Shown here piece by piece: positions 56,024 to 62,840 of a stretch of DNA of 64,000 bases. Each line of letters begins with the position of its first letter. The first letter of the stretch is position 1. Source of the DNA: Candidatus Anderseniibacteriota bacterium. Lineage in GTDB: Bacteria > Patescibacteria > Andersenbacteria > UBA10190. The DNA lies in contig JAIOOW010000002.1 of assembly GCA_021414205.1 (NCBI GenBank), positions 124,001-188,000 on the forward strand, given 5' to 3'. The notes beneath the pieces were generated by a model. It did not search any database, was not told the DNA's origin, and was given only the letters and a program-made list of their open reading frames with translations. The position numbers were made by a program, and so were the translations under genes.

Positions 56024-57988
56024 TTATTGCACATCCCCGTTCTGAGGGGAAGCCGTCCTGGTTGTAGGCATATCCGTAACTTTTACTGTTACCTGATTGC
56101 CCGTGAACGTATCTTTTCCTGAATCCGAGACGCTCTGCGCAAGCTGAACTTCTTGCCCTCTCTTATCCGCCCCCGGAGTTATGGCAACTTGAATATCCAA
56201 TTCTTCTAGCGGCAGAGACCTTCCCGTTAATCCCCGCAGTGGATCAATCGTCCATACTACCGTATTCGTCCTCTCGTTATAATCAATAGAACCGGATGAT
56301 TTATAATTTTGATTCGTGTACGTCACTCCATCCGGAAGAACAATCGTTACTTGATTATTTTGGGTATCGTTTAATGTAGAACCGACTTTTGTTCTCAGCG
56401 TATACGTTGTCTGCTGGCCAACCTGAGGAGGAAGAGGCCCTGTACTTTGAATGCCCAATCGCCCATCGTCATAGAACGCATCGGTTGCCAAAAGAATTCC
56501 TGTTTGCACGGGCATCGCAAATCGATCAGAAATGATCTGCCGAGTCTGTCCGGTAGGAGCTGGTAAATCGGGACTATCTAACGATGCCGTTGCAATAAGT
56601 TTCTGATTTTTACCGCTCGGAGGAAACTGCGCATATGGCAATATATTAAATGAATAGGTAATTTGCCCACCCTGTCCAGGTAAAATTCTCTGGAGTTCCG
56701 GAAGAGATGCAGCAGTCCATGTAATCGTATTTGTTTTCGGATCATACGATCCCGAATGAAGCTTGAGCGCAGACACATCAAGACCCGGGCCTTCAAAATG
56801 CACTTTCATAATCGCATCCGTAAGTCCTGTAGTACCGATATTTTTATAGTTCACGGCACCATCAATACTTTGCCCCGTACTAACAATGAGCGTTCCTTGA
56901 TCATTCTGATTGAACGTCTGCGTTACGGCGACTTGCGACGTCGAAATCGTAATAACGTGCGCAATATTTCGCAGCGTGTACGTTTGATTATTCTGACTCT
57001 TGTTTATAGCAATGCCGAGCGTGCGCGTATCACCGGGATTTCCCTGCACGTATAACACCGAATATAGATCAACTTGATCGAGGGGTTTTATTTTCGGAAG
57101 ATTCCAATACGAATCCAGCACAGAAAAATCCGGAGAAAATCCGCTATCTTCCGTAGCCAAATCCATCCCCGGATCAGGAGATAATTTTAATTGAGCATTT
57201 TCAATGGGCGTATCCCCTAAATTCCTAATATGAATAATGGCAGCAATGCGCTCGCCTACGGCAGCAGTCTTTGCAGCTTCAACTGAAATATCGAGCGGGA
57301 TAGCAGAAAGCACCGTGCTTGCCGTTGCAGAATTGCTGATCATTTGCTTGGGAAACTTTTCTGGGCTCACGGTAATTTGCGCAGACACGCCCGCAGTCGT
57401 GCCCTGATCTCCCAATAATTGTCCGGAAACCTCGAACGTTTCCGCTTGCCCGGCAGGCAAGCCGGATAACGCAACGGTCATATCTTTTACGCTTACCTGA
57501 GCAGACGGCGTTGATGATTGATAAATAAATCCAGAGGATGGCGTAAATAGCACATTCACTGCACCCCATGCCACATGGCTATTATTACGAACAGTAACGG
57601 TGTATTTCATAATTCCACCCGCAATAAAATTCGACGGAGCTGTAATATCAACGCCGATCTGAGAAGAACTTACTTGCTGAGTTCCTCGATACCACATCGT
57701 AAGCGCAATAGCAGACGAAAAAATAACGACGCCGATAATGCCGATACCTACCCACGTAAGTACCTGTTTTCGCTTTTTCATTTTCCCCGTCATTGCATCG
57801 ACTAAATCCGGCTGGCTTTCAACCTTTGATTCTGGCAGCACCACTGGCTGTTTTGGGGTAAATAATTCCTTGCTTCGTTTTTTTAATTCTTCTGGTTCCT
57901 CGCGAGCATACAAATCCTTCCGCAACATTGAAATATTGCTATCTTCTTCCTTAGGAACTGGAACTTCTTTTTCTGGTTCTTCCGCCAT
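56024..57988 (-). CDS. Large surface protein with repeated Ig/DUF11-like domains
   Basis: 654 aa. Acidic cytoplasmic N-terminus (EEPEKEVPVPKEEDSNISML), one helix at about residues 78-97 (VGIGIIGVVIFSSAIALTMW), then four to five beta-sandwich repeats with DUF11/CARDB character: FIAGGIMKYTVTVRNNSH, VGERIAAIIHIRNLGDTP, VSTGQSIDGAVNYKNIGTTG, QTTYTLRTKVGSTLNDTQNN. No cell-wall anchor or catalytic motif. Probably an extracellular stalk or adhesin. TATACT 8 nt before the ATG overlaps the end of recO. Confidence 0.82.
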   Translation of the reverse strand: MAEEPEKEVPVPKEEDSNISMLRKDLYAREEPEELKKRSKELFTPKQPVVLPESKVESQPDLVDAMTGKMKKRKQVLTWVGIGIIGVVIFSSAIALTMWYRGTQQVSSSQIGVDITAPSNFIAGGIMKYTVTVRNNSHVAWGAVNVLFTPSSGFIYQSSTPSAQVSVKDMTVALSGLPAGQAETFEVSGQLLGDQGTTAGVSAQITVSPEKFPKQMISNSATASTVLSAIPLDISVEAAKTAAVGERIAAIIHIRNLGDTPIENAQLKLSPDPGMDLATEDSGFSPDFSVLDSYWNLPKIKPLDQVDLYSVLYVQGNPGDTRTLGIAINKSQNNQTYTLRNIAHVITISTSQVAVTQTFNQNDQGTLIVSTGQSIDGAVNYKNIGTTGLTDAIMKVHFEGPGLDVSALKLHSGSYDPKTNTITWTAASLPELQRILPGQGGQITYSFNILPYAQFPPSGKNQKLIATASLDSPDLPAPTGQTRQIISDRFAMPVQTGILLATDAFYDDGRLGIQSTGPLPPQVGQQTTYTLRTKVGSTLNDTQNNQVTIVLPDGVTYTNQNYKSSGSIDYNERTNTVVWTIDPLRGLTGRSLPLEELDIQVAITPGADKRGQEVQLAQSVSDSGKDTFTGNQVTVKVTDMPTTRTASPQNGDVQ

Positions 57989-57991
57989 GTT

Positions 57992-58615
57992 CTATGAGTA
58001 TACCACTGTTCGAGCGAGCAGGTCGTTCATTACCCGAGCAACTCCGCGAGCGTCGTCTTCAGACAACGCAATGCGCGGCGCATGGTCGGGGTGCTCGGAT
58101 AAGTACTTAATCACTTTCTGATTCTTATCCTGAACCGCACCCTCGCCCCATAATCTCATATCAGGCATCACTCCCGCATATTGAACAATTTGCAATGCAA
58201 TTGCAGCGTCCATCACAATTCTTTTTTCTTGCGATAGTGATGGATACAATTGCCACCCCAAAATAAGAGCATCGAATAATTCCGGAACAGCTTGATGCTC
58301 CGTAAATAATCGTTGGAATAATGCTATATGCTTACATGCTCGAATAAATGCGTCAGGATCGTTTCGTAATGCATGAAAATAATCCTGCGTTTCCACATTC
58401 CCCATATACAACCCGTGCTTACTATCCGTAATATTCGCAAGAACTTGCGTGCACGGCTCCAAATGCCCTCCCCTGGCAGACGGAATCTTGCGTACACCCT
58501 TTGCAATAACTTTTATAAGCCCTTCTTCGCGAGTAAAAAACGCCATTAGCCTATCTGCCTCCCCGATATTTTTTCGGGAAAATACGAGTGCGGAAACGGT
58601 GCGAGAAGAAGACAT
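57992..58615 (-). CDS. recO: DNA repair protein RecO
   Basis: 207 aa from MSSSRTVSALVFSRKNIGEA; 58615 is preferred to the GTG-type start at 58687 because TGGTATAAT lies 10 nt upstream. OB-fold N-terminus (RLMAFFTREEGLIKVIAKGV, RGGHLEPCTQVLANI) and a helical C-terminus. RecO loads RecA with RecR. The zinc-finger Cys of many RecO proteins are absent and the protein is shorter than E. coli (242 aa). Confidence 0.9.
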   Translation of the reverse strand: MSSSRTVSALVFSRKNIGEADRLMAFFTREEGLIKVIAKGVRKIPSARGGHLEPCTQVLANITDSKHGLYMGNVETQDYFHALRNDPDAFIRACKHIALFQRLFTEHQAVPELFDALILGWQLYPSLSQEKRIVMDAAIALQIVQYAGVMPDMRLWGEGAVQDKNQKVIKYLSEHPDHAPRIALSEDDARGVARVMNDLLARTVVYS

Positions 58616-58625
58616 AATACCGCTT

Positions 58626-58634
58626 ATTATACCA
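58626..58634 (-). promoter_or_regulatory. Extended -10 of recO
   Basis: Reverse strand TGG then TATAAT (58626-58631), 10 nt before the ATG; extended -10 without a good -35. Confidence 0.55.
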
Positions 58635-58640
58635 CCGCTA

Positions 58641-58669
58641 TTGACAATAATACAGGTCTCTGCTAGGAT
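58641..58669 (+). promoter_or_regulatory. Promoter of the 58.68-58.84 kb RNA candidate
   Basis: TTGACA (58641-58646), 17-nt spacer, TAGGAT (58664-58669); same hexamers as the rpsU promoter. It diverges from recO. Confidence 0.6.
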
Positions 58670-58676
58670 ACCAGCA

Positions 58677-58838
58677 GTTAATCGCACCCTTCCATCAGTC
58701 TAGCCCTGCAGTGTAAGCCCGCGCTGCTAGGACGTGTACCGGGGGACTAACCGAGCAATCGCTTAGTCGCTCCGGGCATATTCGCCCCTCTTTCAATCTA
58801 CTCAACCGAGCAAATTGACTGCAGGGGTTTTATTTTTG
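58677..58838 (+). ncRNA. Candidate structured RNA (about 160 nt), unknown class
   Basis: Downstream of a promoter and without ORF. A perfect 9-bp closing stem joins CCCTGCAGT (58704-58712) to ACTGCAGGG (58818-58826), followed by GTTTTATTTTTG like an intrinsic terminator. Inside, GACTAA/TTAGTC (58745-58750 with 58763-58768) and GGGC/GCCC hairpins are possible, and AACCGAGCAA occurs twice (58749-58758, 58804-58813). It has none of the conserved blocks of SRP, RNase P, tmRNA or common riboswitches that I looked for. Confidence 0.5.
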
Positions 58839-58860
58839 TCAAAATAATTTGACAAAAATA
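58831..58860. promoter_or_regulatory. Operator-like palindrome, copy 2, over a -35 box
   Basis: TATTTTTGTCAAA and its exact complement TTTGACAAAAATA flank ATAA: 13-bp perfect arms. The right arm contains the TTGACA of the following promoter. It shares TTTTGTCAAA-N4-TTTGACAAAA with the site at 29385-29410. Confidence 0.75.
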
Positions 58861-58876
58861 ACAGGAAGAATATAGT
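58849..58876 (+). promoter_or_regulatory. Promoter of the micro-ORF unit
   Basis: TTGACA (58849-58854), 16-nt spacer, TATAGT (58871-58876). Transcription would start near 58883 and end at the 59260-59311 terminator, about 430 nt. Confidence 0.68.
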
Positions 58877-58912
58877 GCTAATTAGCACATTTACAAGTGG
58901 TGTTTGTGCTAA
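58875..58912 (+). promoter_or_regulatory. GTGCTAA/TTAGCAC half-sites around the transcription start
   Basis: GTGCTAATTAGCAC (58875-58888) is a perfect 14-bp palindrome over the -10/+1 region; a third half-site GTGCTAA lies at 58906-58912. The TTAGCAC...GTGCTAA pair resembles CIRCE halves but with 17 rather than 13 intervening bases, so HrcA binding is doubtful. Confidence 0.5.
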
Positions 58913-58972
58913 CGAAACTTGCATTGCTGCCGCGATCAGATTCGTTGAAAAACATCACAAGGAGGATCCCTC

Positions 58973-59026
58973 TTGATCCAGCTGGCTTGCGACGGTTGCC
59001 CAACCGATAGAAAGGAGAGCCTATGA
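58973..59026 (+). CDS. 17-aa micro-ORF with CxxC, SD AAGGAGG
   Basis: TTG start, SD AAGGAGG (58959-58965) 7 nt upstream. Peptide begins LIQLACDGCPTDRKESL (first residue read as Met) with a CDGC pair. Its TGA overlaps the next ATG as ATGA, a classical coupling arrangement. Very short, so translation is supported only by SD and coupling. Confidence 0.45.
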   Translation: MIQLACDGCPTDRKESL

Positions 59027-59094
59027 GGAACACGATAACTCATCACGGACACCACGGTTATGTGATGATGACGCGCGACCCTCAACCTCCCTAG
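59023..59094 (+). CDS. 23-aa His-rich micro-ORF, SD AAAGGAG
   Basis: ATG with AAAGGAG 5 nt upstream. The peptide begins MRNTITHHGHHGYVMMTRD and ends PQPP. Four His in six residues plus two Met and, in the coupled upstream peptide, CxxC, would suit metal binding, though this is inference from composition. It sits in a transcript with promoter, operator-like palindromes and terminator and no larger ORF, so it may be the functional product or a leader peptide. Confidence 0.45.
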   Translation: MRNTITHHGHHGYVMMTRDPQPP

Positions 59095-59259
59095 CAACGA
59101 CAAGAACCCTTCTGCGCATGATCGGCAATAATGATTGAACTTCTCCAGAAACCTCAGCGGAACCACTCATCGAGTTGATCTCCCTGTTAGGAAACGCCCA
59201 TATAAACGGGCCTGGACCGAACAGTCATTTATTAGTGACATGTAGCGAAGACCATTTCG
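59095..59259 (+). other. 3' part of the micro-ORF transcript, no clear gene
   Basis: About 165 nt with one further ORF of 15 codons without SD and a small GCCC/GGGC hairpin near 59207-59222. A reverse-strand 76-codon frame spans 58936-59166 but has no SD or promoter and antisense-overlaps the micro-ORFs; not called. Confidence 0.4.
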
Positions 59260-59311
59260 CCTCGGCGCATAGATCTCGAAAGAGAAATATGCGACCGAGG
59301 TTTATTTTTTT
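59260..59311 (+). terminator. Strong terminator of the micro-ORF unit
   Basis: CCTCGG/CCGAGG with GCATA/TATGC and CTC-GAAA-GAG inner pairing, followed by TTTATTTTTTT. It overlaps the last codons of the convergent ileS. Confidence 0.85.
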
Positions 59312-62181
59312 ACTGCAATAATTATCAGAACGCCGCTCAGTTTTACTTCCTCGCTCGCATCCGCATCCTCTAATACATCAACAATACTCGTCGCCTGCAA
59401 AGCGCTTGCAAGCATTTCTTTATATAAAGTCACCGCGTCAAGAATTTCTTGATTATCAGTTTGCAATCCAACTGTAATTTTATCATCAAGGGCATACCCA
59501 GCTTGCTTACGCAATCCTTGAATATATCGAATAAGATCTCGAATAATTCCTTCCTGTTTTAATTCTGGCGTTATTTCCATATCCAATTTCATTGAATCAA
59601 TTGCAGAAATTTTTATTTCTTTTACGTTCACTTCTTCTTTAATCATTTCCAAATCTTCTGGGAAAAATTCTTCAGCAGATGCGGGTAATTCGAGGAGCGC
59701 AAGCGGTTGGCGCACTTTGATTTTCGCAACGGCGCGAGCAGCAAGTGCTTCGGAAATTGTTTCTCGAACGTGTTTTGTCCGATCAATAATCACAGCATCA
59801 AATTCTTTCTCAACTGGATATTCGGCTAAATGCACAGACTGCTCTCCTGTTAAGTTGCGATACATTTCTTCGGCAACAAACGGCATAAATGGCGCAAGCG
59901 CTTTGCTTACTTGAACAAGAACAGTATAGAGCGTTCCGAACACTTCTTGTTCTTCCTGATCGTTTTCCGGGTGCTGCAATCGCGTCCTGGAACGTCTCAC
60001 ATACCAATTACTTAAGTCGTCAATATACGTAACGAATTCTCGAGATGCATAGTCGATTCGATATGCATCTGCATGCTTTGTAACATCAAAAATAAGCTTG
60101 CTTGTACGAGCAAGAATCCATTGATCAAGAGAGCTTGCAGACTTCGCTCCACCTGCTCCAGCAACGAATCCGTGAACCTTCGCATACCGAGTAAACATGC
60201 TATACACATTCCACAACGTTAAATACACGTTGCGCTGCACTTGGCGCATGTCTTTTTCAGAAAACTTATATGGCTCGCCAAGTGCGCTGCTGGAGAGTAG
60301 ATAAAATCTCAATACGTCAGCACCATATTGCTCTAGCACCGGCTCAATTTCTGGATAGTTTTTTAATTTCTTGGAAAGCTTACGCCCATCTTCTGCGAAA
60401 ATAATTCCGGAACCGATTGCATTCGAAAACGCAGGCTTATCCGTACCAAGGCCAATATTTTTTCGTGTTAACCCTGTTGCAAGTACATGCAACACATAAA
60501 ACCACGCACGAGTCATCTCAATACTTTCCGCAATAAAATCTGCCGGATATCCCGATTCAACCATTTCCTTGTTTTCAAACGGGTAGTGATACTGAGCATA
60601 CGGCATGCTTCCAGAATCGAACCAAACATCGAGAACTTCCGGAATACGCTTCATCGTGCCAGAACATTTTTCGCACGACCATGTAATATCGTCTACGTAC
60701 GGGCGATGAATGTCTTGAACCTGCTCATCTGTTGCTCCTGATTTTTCTTGCAACTCCTTCACGCTGCCAATGCATACCCTATCTTTGCATTCCGAGCATT
60801 CCCAAATCGGCATTGGAACGCTCCAGAACCTGTTTCGAGAAATTGCCCAATCAGGAGCGGATTCTATACCTTTTGCAAATCGCCCCTCTTTTAAGTGTTC
60901 CGGAATCCAATTAACCTGCTGATTATTTTGCAGCATCTTTCCTTTAATCTCAGACACTTTCAAGAACCAAGAATCAAGCGCCATATAAATAAGTGGCGTA
61001 TCGCATCTCCAGCAGAACGGATAGCTATGCGTAATAAGCTCGCGCTTAAATAGCGCACCGTTTTTATCCAGCTCTTTTATAATATCCTTTTGCGCATCAA
61101 ATAAATTCCTCCCTGCCCACATCGGCACATCTTGATTGTAATTTCCGAGCGCATCAATATTTCGAACAATTGGCAAATCATGCTTTTTCGCAACATTAAA
61201 ATCTTCTTCTCCGAATGCAGGCGCCATATGTACCAAGCCAGTACCATCTTGCGCGGACACATGGTCGCTTACGACCAGTCGAAAAGATTTACTTTTATCT
61301 TCATCACTCATGCTTGATGCAAACAGCGGTTCGTATGCATATGCCGCAAGCTCATCTACAGCAATATCGCGAACAATTTCAGCCTCATCACCAAGAACAT
61401 GTGCAACGCGATCTTTTGCAAGAATATATTCTTTATCATCTTTTCTTGCGACTACATAAGAAATTTCAGAATTATATGCGACAGCGACGTTGGCGGGCAG
61501 CGTCCATGGAGTAGTTGTCCAGATAAGCAATCTTGGCTTGTCTTCTTCGGATTGCAACGCAACATACACCGACATATCTCTTGTGTCCTTATATGCCATT
61601 CCAACTTCAAAATTAGATAACGGGGTAGCGCACCTGATGCAATACGGCGTAGAACGGAACGACTTATATATTAAATCCTGGTTCCAGATTTGCTGAAATA
61701 CCCACCATTCCGATTCCATGTAGTTGCGATCTAATGTCGAATACTCGTTTCCATAATCCGCCCATCGCCCGATCCGCTTGAGCGTATCCCGGAACATATC
61801 CACATATCGATATACCGTTTCTTTGCACTTCTGATTAAACCCTTCGATATCTGCCTCGATATCTTTCTTTGTTTTTATCTCCAATTCTTTTTCAACAATA
61901 TTTTCAATCGGCAGCCCGTGCGTATCCCACCCTACTCTGCGAGGCGCATAGTATCCGTGCATTGTCTTGTATCGCAATACGGTATCTTTAATTGCCGACT
62001 GCAGCACATGCCCATAATGAGGCTTGCCCGTTGCATACGGCGGGCCATCATAAAACGTAAACTGTTTTTTATCCTTATGCTGTTCTAATGATTTCTTAAA
62101 AATCTGCTCCTCATCCCAATACGTAAGAATATCCCGCTCTAGGGAATCGCTATCCACATGCGATGGTACTTCGCGCATCAT
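59302..62181 (-). CDS. ileS: Isoleucyl-tRNA synthetase
   Basis: 959 aa from MMREVPSHVDSD. Class I: FYDGPPYATGKPHYGHVLQSAIKD (HIGH), editing domain with ILIWTTTPWTLPANVAVAYN and AFGEEDFNVA, WFDSGSMPYAQYHYPF, DGRKLSKKLKNYPE (KMSKS variant), anticodon domain near residue 660-800. The long C-terminal part resembles the eukaryotic/type-2 IleRS group, often mupirocin-insensitive. An earlier start at 62199 would overlap the upstream gene. Confidence 0.95.
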   Translation of the reverse strand: MMREVPSHVDSDSLERDILTYWDEEQIFKKSLEQHKDKKQFTFYDGPPYATGKPHYGHVLQSAIKDTVLRYKTMHGYYAPRRVGWDTHGLPIENIVEKELEIKTKKDIEADIEGFNQKCKETVYRYVDMFRDTLKRIGRWADYGNEYSTLDRNYMESEWWVFQQIWNQDLIYKSFRSTPYCIRCATPLSNFEVGMAYKDTRDMSVYVALQSEEDKPRLLIWTTTPWTLPANVAVAYNSEISYVVARKDDKEYILAKDRVAHVLGDEAEIVRDIAVDELAAYAYEPLFASSMSDEDKSKSFRLVVSDHVSAQDGTGLVHMAPAFGEEDFNVAKKHDLPIVRNIDALGNYNQDVPMWAGRNLFDAQKDIIKELDKNGALFKRELITHSYPFCWRCDTPLIYMALDSWFLKVSEIKGKMLQNNQQVNWIPEHLKEGRFAKGIESAPDWAISRNRFWSVPMPIWECSECKDRVCIGSVKELQEKSGATDEQVQDIHRPYVDDITWSCEKCSGTMKRIPEVLDVWFDSGSMPYAQYHYPFENKEMVESGYPADFIAESIEMTRAWFYVLHVLATGLTRKNIGLGTDKPAFSNAIGSGIIFAEDGRKLSKKLKNYPEIEPVLEQYGADVLRFYLLSSSALGEPYKFSEKDMRQVQRNVYLTLWNVYSMFTRYAKVHGFVAGAGGAKSASSLDQWILARTSKLIFDVTKHADAYRIDYASREFVTYIDDLSNWYVRRSRTRLQHPENDQEEQEVFGTLYTVLVQVSKALAPFMPFVAEEMYRNLTGEQSVHLAEYPVEKEFDAVIIDRTKHVRETISEALAARAVAKIKVRQPLALLELPASAEEFFPEDLEMIKEEVNVKEIKISAIDSMKLDMEITPELKQEGIIRDLIRYIQGLRKQAGYALDDKITVGLQTDNQEILDAVTLYKEMLASALQATSIVDVLEDADASEEVKLSGVLIIIAVKK

Positions 62182-62182
62182 A

Positions 62183-62797
62183 TTATTTCTTTCCACCAAC
62201 CTGGGCGTATAGTTTTTTCAACTCCTTCGTTCGCCTTGCCCAATCAACTTGGTTTAAATCATCTTCCTCCATCACTACAATGCTTTTCACCGGATACTTA
62301 TGCGTATCTGCCAAAATCTTTTTATCCGCATTATTGTTTACAATAATCCGTTGCGCACGCCTGCATAACTGCACAAATGCCATTCGAGCTCCGAGCATGA
62401 ACGTCTGCGAGAAAATTCCAGATTCCCCTTTTCCGCGAGGAACATAATGAAACGTCGTAATAATCTTCCCAGGATACATAAACGGAATGAGCCCTTCCGG
62501 AGAATGAAATACGTCAAGACGCGCCGCCGTCAAATACGACGCAATGAGCGCATGAGAGTACACAACAGGCAAATACTGGCGATATTGAATGAACGGAAAA
62601 TGCTTAATTTCTACATTTTCTCGCTCAAATTTCTTCGTCGTTTTCTGGCGACTGTCGAAGAACAGCACCCACGTATGTTCCTTTTTCGTGTCGGATTCGA
62701 TTAAATGCGTAATAAGCTGCTCTGTATAGCGAGCAATGCGCTTATCGTAGCGCCTGTGACTCTTCACGATTATATGTGCATCAATACCGATTCGCAT
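62183..62797 (-). CDS. Glycosyltransferase N-terminal-domain-like protein
   Basis: 204 aa. MRIGIDAHIIVKSHRRYDKR, HFPFIQYRQYLPVVYSHALI, ARLDVFHSPEGLIPFMYPGK, IITTFHYVP and AQRIIVNNNADKKILADTHK follow the N-terminal (acceptor) Rossmann domain of GT4-family glycosyltransferases. The donor-binding C-terminal domain with E-x7-E is missing; the frame ends at residue 204, 2 nt before ileS. Either a natural half-enzyme needing a partner or a decayed gene. It lies between argS and ileS. Confidence 0.75.
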   Translation of the reverse strand: MRIGIDAHIIVKSHRRYDKRIARYTEQLITHLIESDTKKEHTWVLFFDSRQKTTKKFERENVEIKHFPFIQYRQYLPVVYSHALIASYLTAARLDVFHSPEGLIPFMYPGKIITTFHYVPRGKGESGIFSQTFMLGARMAFVQLCRRAQRIIVNNNADKKILADTHKYPVKSIVVMEEDDLNQVDWARRTKELKKLYAQVGGKK

Positions 62798-62840
62798 GCT
62801 TGTAGCATACGGCAGATGCCCTTTTTAGGCAAAAACCTCA

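Noticed and set aside
58704..58826. T-box or known riboswitch controlling ileS
   Set aside because: It lies beyond the 3' end of ileS on the opposite side and lacks the T-box sequence TGGNACCGCG and specifier arrangement.
58936..59166. 76-aa minus-strand ORF antisense to the micro-ORF unit
   Set aside because: GTG start without SD or -10, low-complexity Arg/His composition, and it conflicts with well-supported plus-strand signals.
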